From the NCBI RefSeq assembly GCF_001659605.2, contig NC_035162.2, positions 6,467,248 through 6,531,247 on the forward strand: a DNA stretch of 64,000 nucleotides, read 5' to 3'. This stretch comes from Manihot esculenta. Taxonomy: Eukaryota > Streptophyta > Magnoliopsida > Malpighiales > Euphorbiaceae. Shown one piece after another: positions 62,215-64,000 of this stretch. Every line of letters starts with the position of its first letter. Position 1 is the first letter of the stretch. Made by a program: the position numbers and the translations under genes. The notes under the pieces are model-generated. The model was not told the DNA's origin and ran no database searches. It was given only the letters and a program-made list of their open reading frames with translations.

Positions 62215-62554
62215 TCAATCCAGTGTCCTTGGCATGGTTATGCAACATCTGAAACGAGCCTTGTGGACATTGGTCATGATCTGAGTCTCTGCACTCTTCA
62301 GCATTTTCACAACTTCAACAAAGAGTGGTCTGAAATCATGGTTCGCATCCCAACAACGACTCATAATCTCACCAAGCGCAGGTAAGCAATCATGGGGAAT
62401 GACAGGACGGACACCCTTGTTCACCACTGCAACTGCAGCCTGCACTGCTGTCTTATCTTGGAAAGGAAGCATTCCTGTGATGAGTTTCCACAAAACAATC
62501 CCAAAGCTATAGACATCCACCTTCTGTGTGTAGGGCCTGTGCTGAATCATCTCC
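62215..62554 (-). CDS. Last exon of a tandem duplicate Raf-like kinase (partial, runs off window)
   Basis: A 340-bp exon of exactly the same length and phase as the last exon of the first copy (55244-55583). It has a matching acceptor (TTTCTAG|GGAGATG, minus strand) and the same stop position. It encodes [18 protein letters not shown] through the C-terminal part of the kinase domain. About 20 of 111 residues differ. In the subdomain IX region the usual WELITG reads WKLITG, and QNMT reads QDKT. No stop or frameshift occurs. The exon with the ATP site and catalytic loop would lie beyond 64000, so whether the copy is functional is unknown. The 3' flank is also duplicated. Confidence 0.85.
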
Positions 62555-64000
62555 CTAGAAAGCCAGAAAATAAAGAAGCAAACATGTCATAGGAGTATTA
62601 GATTCCAGATATGGAATGCCTAGCTGCCTTTGAGAATGTTCATTAGGGGAAAAAACAATATTTCATCCGAGCCAAAAGCTAGTCCTATTTGTTGTTTAAT
62701 GTGGATTAAGAAAATATAGTTAACATTGTTAAAACAATAAATTTTAATTTGAAACGGATGAAAAGGAAAGCAAGCCTATCCTTCTGAGACGAGGAGAGTA
62801 ATAATCTTAATAACACTTGTTAACATCAATGCTGACTTCCTATACTACTTGATCAAGTAAAAAATCTTTAACAAATTCATTGAATTGCAGTGTGCCAGCT
62901 CAAACCGGAAAGAAAAACAATCTTAATTAACCAGTGAAACATATGGTTCATATTTCACTTCTAGAAGTTAATTAGACAGAAAAAGGTCAATATCCACAAG
63001 CACAGTCATATAGGAAAAAGTACCAATTGAGAAGGAACATATGAAACAGACCCTAGTCAAAAGTCAAACACAGAATTGAGATGCCATGCATCCAACAATC
63101 AGGCTGATGAAATAGCACGGAAGTTTTTCTTCATGCAATAACATTAGTACAACAAATGATTCAACTTAAAATTAAAATCAAAATGTGGGGTTTGAATGAA
63201 CTTCATAGCACATATCACTTTCTAAACCTGAAACCTTATAAGCAAAATAAAAGTGCTAATGCTACAACAAAAAAACTTAACTGTTGTTTTCATATTGTAG
63301 CTGAAAATAAGAATATTGGATAATTAAACATGTGGATCTGAGGAGCACAAGACAACTCAGACATTAAAAATGCAATTCAAACAAGTTTAAGAAAAGTTTA
63401 AAAAAAGAAAAAAAAGTGCACTTTTTTTAGTTTATTTTCCCTTCTTTAGACCTTTTCACAAAAGTGTGTAATAAACAGAAATATGTTCCTAGAAATCACA
63501 AAATCTAGTTTATAGAATTTTCTTTTTTCCCTTAGTAAGGCATTGTCCAACAACTCAGCCATGAGCCACCACACTAACACCACCACCCCTAACATCCACC
63601 ACTGCTATTGGTACCACTCTATGACCACTGCAACGGCAATCACCACCACCACCACCACCACCATCATCCTATAAACTACAGTTACTTCCGATGCCATCAC
63701 CCTACACCATTGCAATTGTCAACACTCCACCATCATCACCACCAGTACGAGCAACCACCACTCTTCTTCCTCGTCACCATCACCACAGTCCTCCAAACCT
63801 CCACTGCCTCTATTATTAGAAAAGCATATCTGAAGGATATCTCAAGAAAATTATACACACATGTATTTGGACAATATAAAAATTTTGAAATTAAAAAAAA
63901 CAATAGAAAACAGTCTTGAGAAAGAAAACTATAAACAGTTTTTTGTTTTTTCAGAAAAAAAAACATCAAACATCAATCATGAAACAGGCCCCTAAATAGG
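62555..64000 (-). other. Intron of the second kinase copy (open at right edge)
   Basis: The part next to the exon resembles the intron of the first copy (for example GTCATAGGAGTATTAGATT near 62586 against 55617). It is already longer (more than 1446 bp) than the 1254-bp intron of copy 1. It contains a CCA/CAC-rich low-complexity stretch at about 63570-63790. No exon is recognisable before the window ends. Confidence 0.65.
63630..63790. repeat. (CAC)n / CCA-rich low-complexity repeat
   Basis: CACCACCACCACCACCACCA at about 63641-63664, followed by imperfect CCACCATCATCACC repeats. The apparent poly-His frame across it is a by-product. Confidence 0.85.

Noticed and set aside
63608..63919. His-rich protein frame
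   Set aside because: It is produced by a CAC/CCA microsatellite inside an intron.

Overview
This is nuclear DNA from a flowering plant, almost certainly a eudicot. The reasons are GT-AG introns throughout, long AT-rich intergenic DNA, nested LTR retrotransposons, and genes for an auxin response factor with a miR167 site, a plastid starch-synthase-like protein and a plant Raf-type kinase. The genes look closest to Malpighiales/Euphorbiaceae (cassava- or Hevea-like), but that is a low-confidence impression from memory. No bacterial, organellar or viral operon is present.

Left part (1 to about 26160): a retrotransposon nest. Three copies of one Ty3/gypsy chromovirus-like family, all coding on the minus strand, lie here. 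(A) is an old broken element (1-8403) that runs off the left edge. A 2219-bp solo LTR of the same family (3641-5859) sits inside its gag, flanked by the duplication TTGCT. (B) is a structurally complete 9790-bp element (15829-25618) with 2219-bp LTRs that differ at only 3 positions that I can find, the target duplication ATAAT, a primer binding site, a polypurine tract and one gag-pol frame broken by a single TGA. (C) is an unrelated, decayed element (about 8609-14658) with a gag remnant, a 79-bp tandem repeat and an antisense coding remnant but no visible pol. (D) is an older solo LTR (14854-26162, duplication GAGTG) into which B inserted.

Right part (26.2-64 kb): a gene island with six loci. 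ARF8 (+, 14 coding exons, 821 aa) carries the miR167 site. Next are a small secreted or membrane protein of unknown function (-, 197 aa), an LRAT/NC-domain protein (+, 2 exons, 255 aa), a starch synthase of the SS4/SS5 type (-, 15 exons, 608 aa), a Raf-like protein kinase close to Arabidopsis RAF22/RAF28 (-, 414 aa, with a 5'-UTR intron), and the last exon of a tandem duplicate of that kinase, whose 5' part lies beyond the right edge. Exon junctions were placed by hand and every multi-exon gene stays in frame.

The genes are independent transcription units, and ordinary nuclear plant logic explains all of them. The most interesting unexplained structures are the GCC-box-like palindrome arrays flanking the LTR TATA box, the pol-less element with an antisense reading frame, a roughly 1.5-kb inverted-repeat element in the kinase leader intron, and the self-nesting of the chromovirus family. 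I found no convincing wholly new system.
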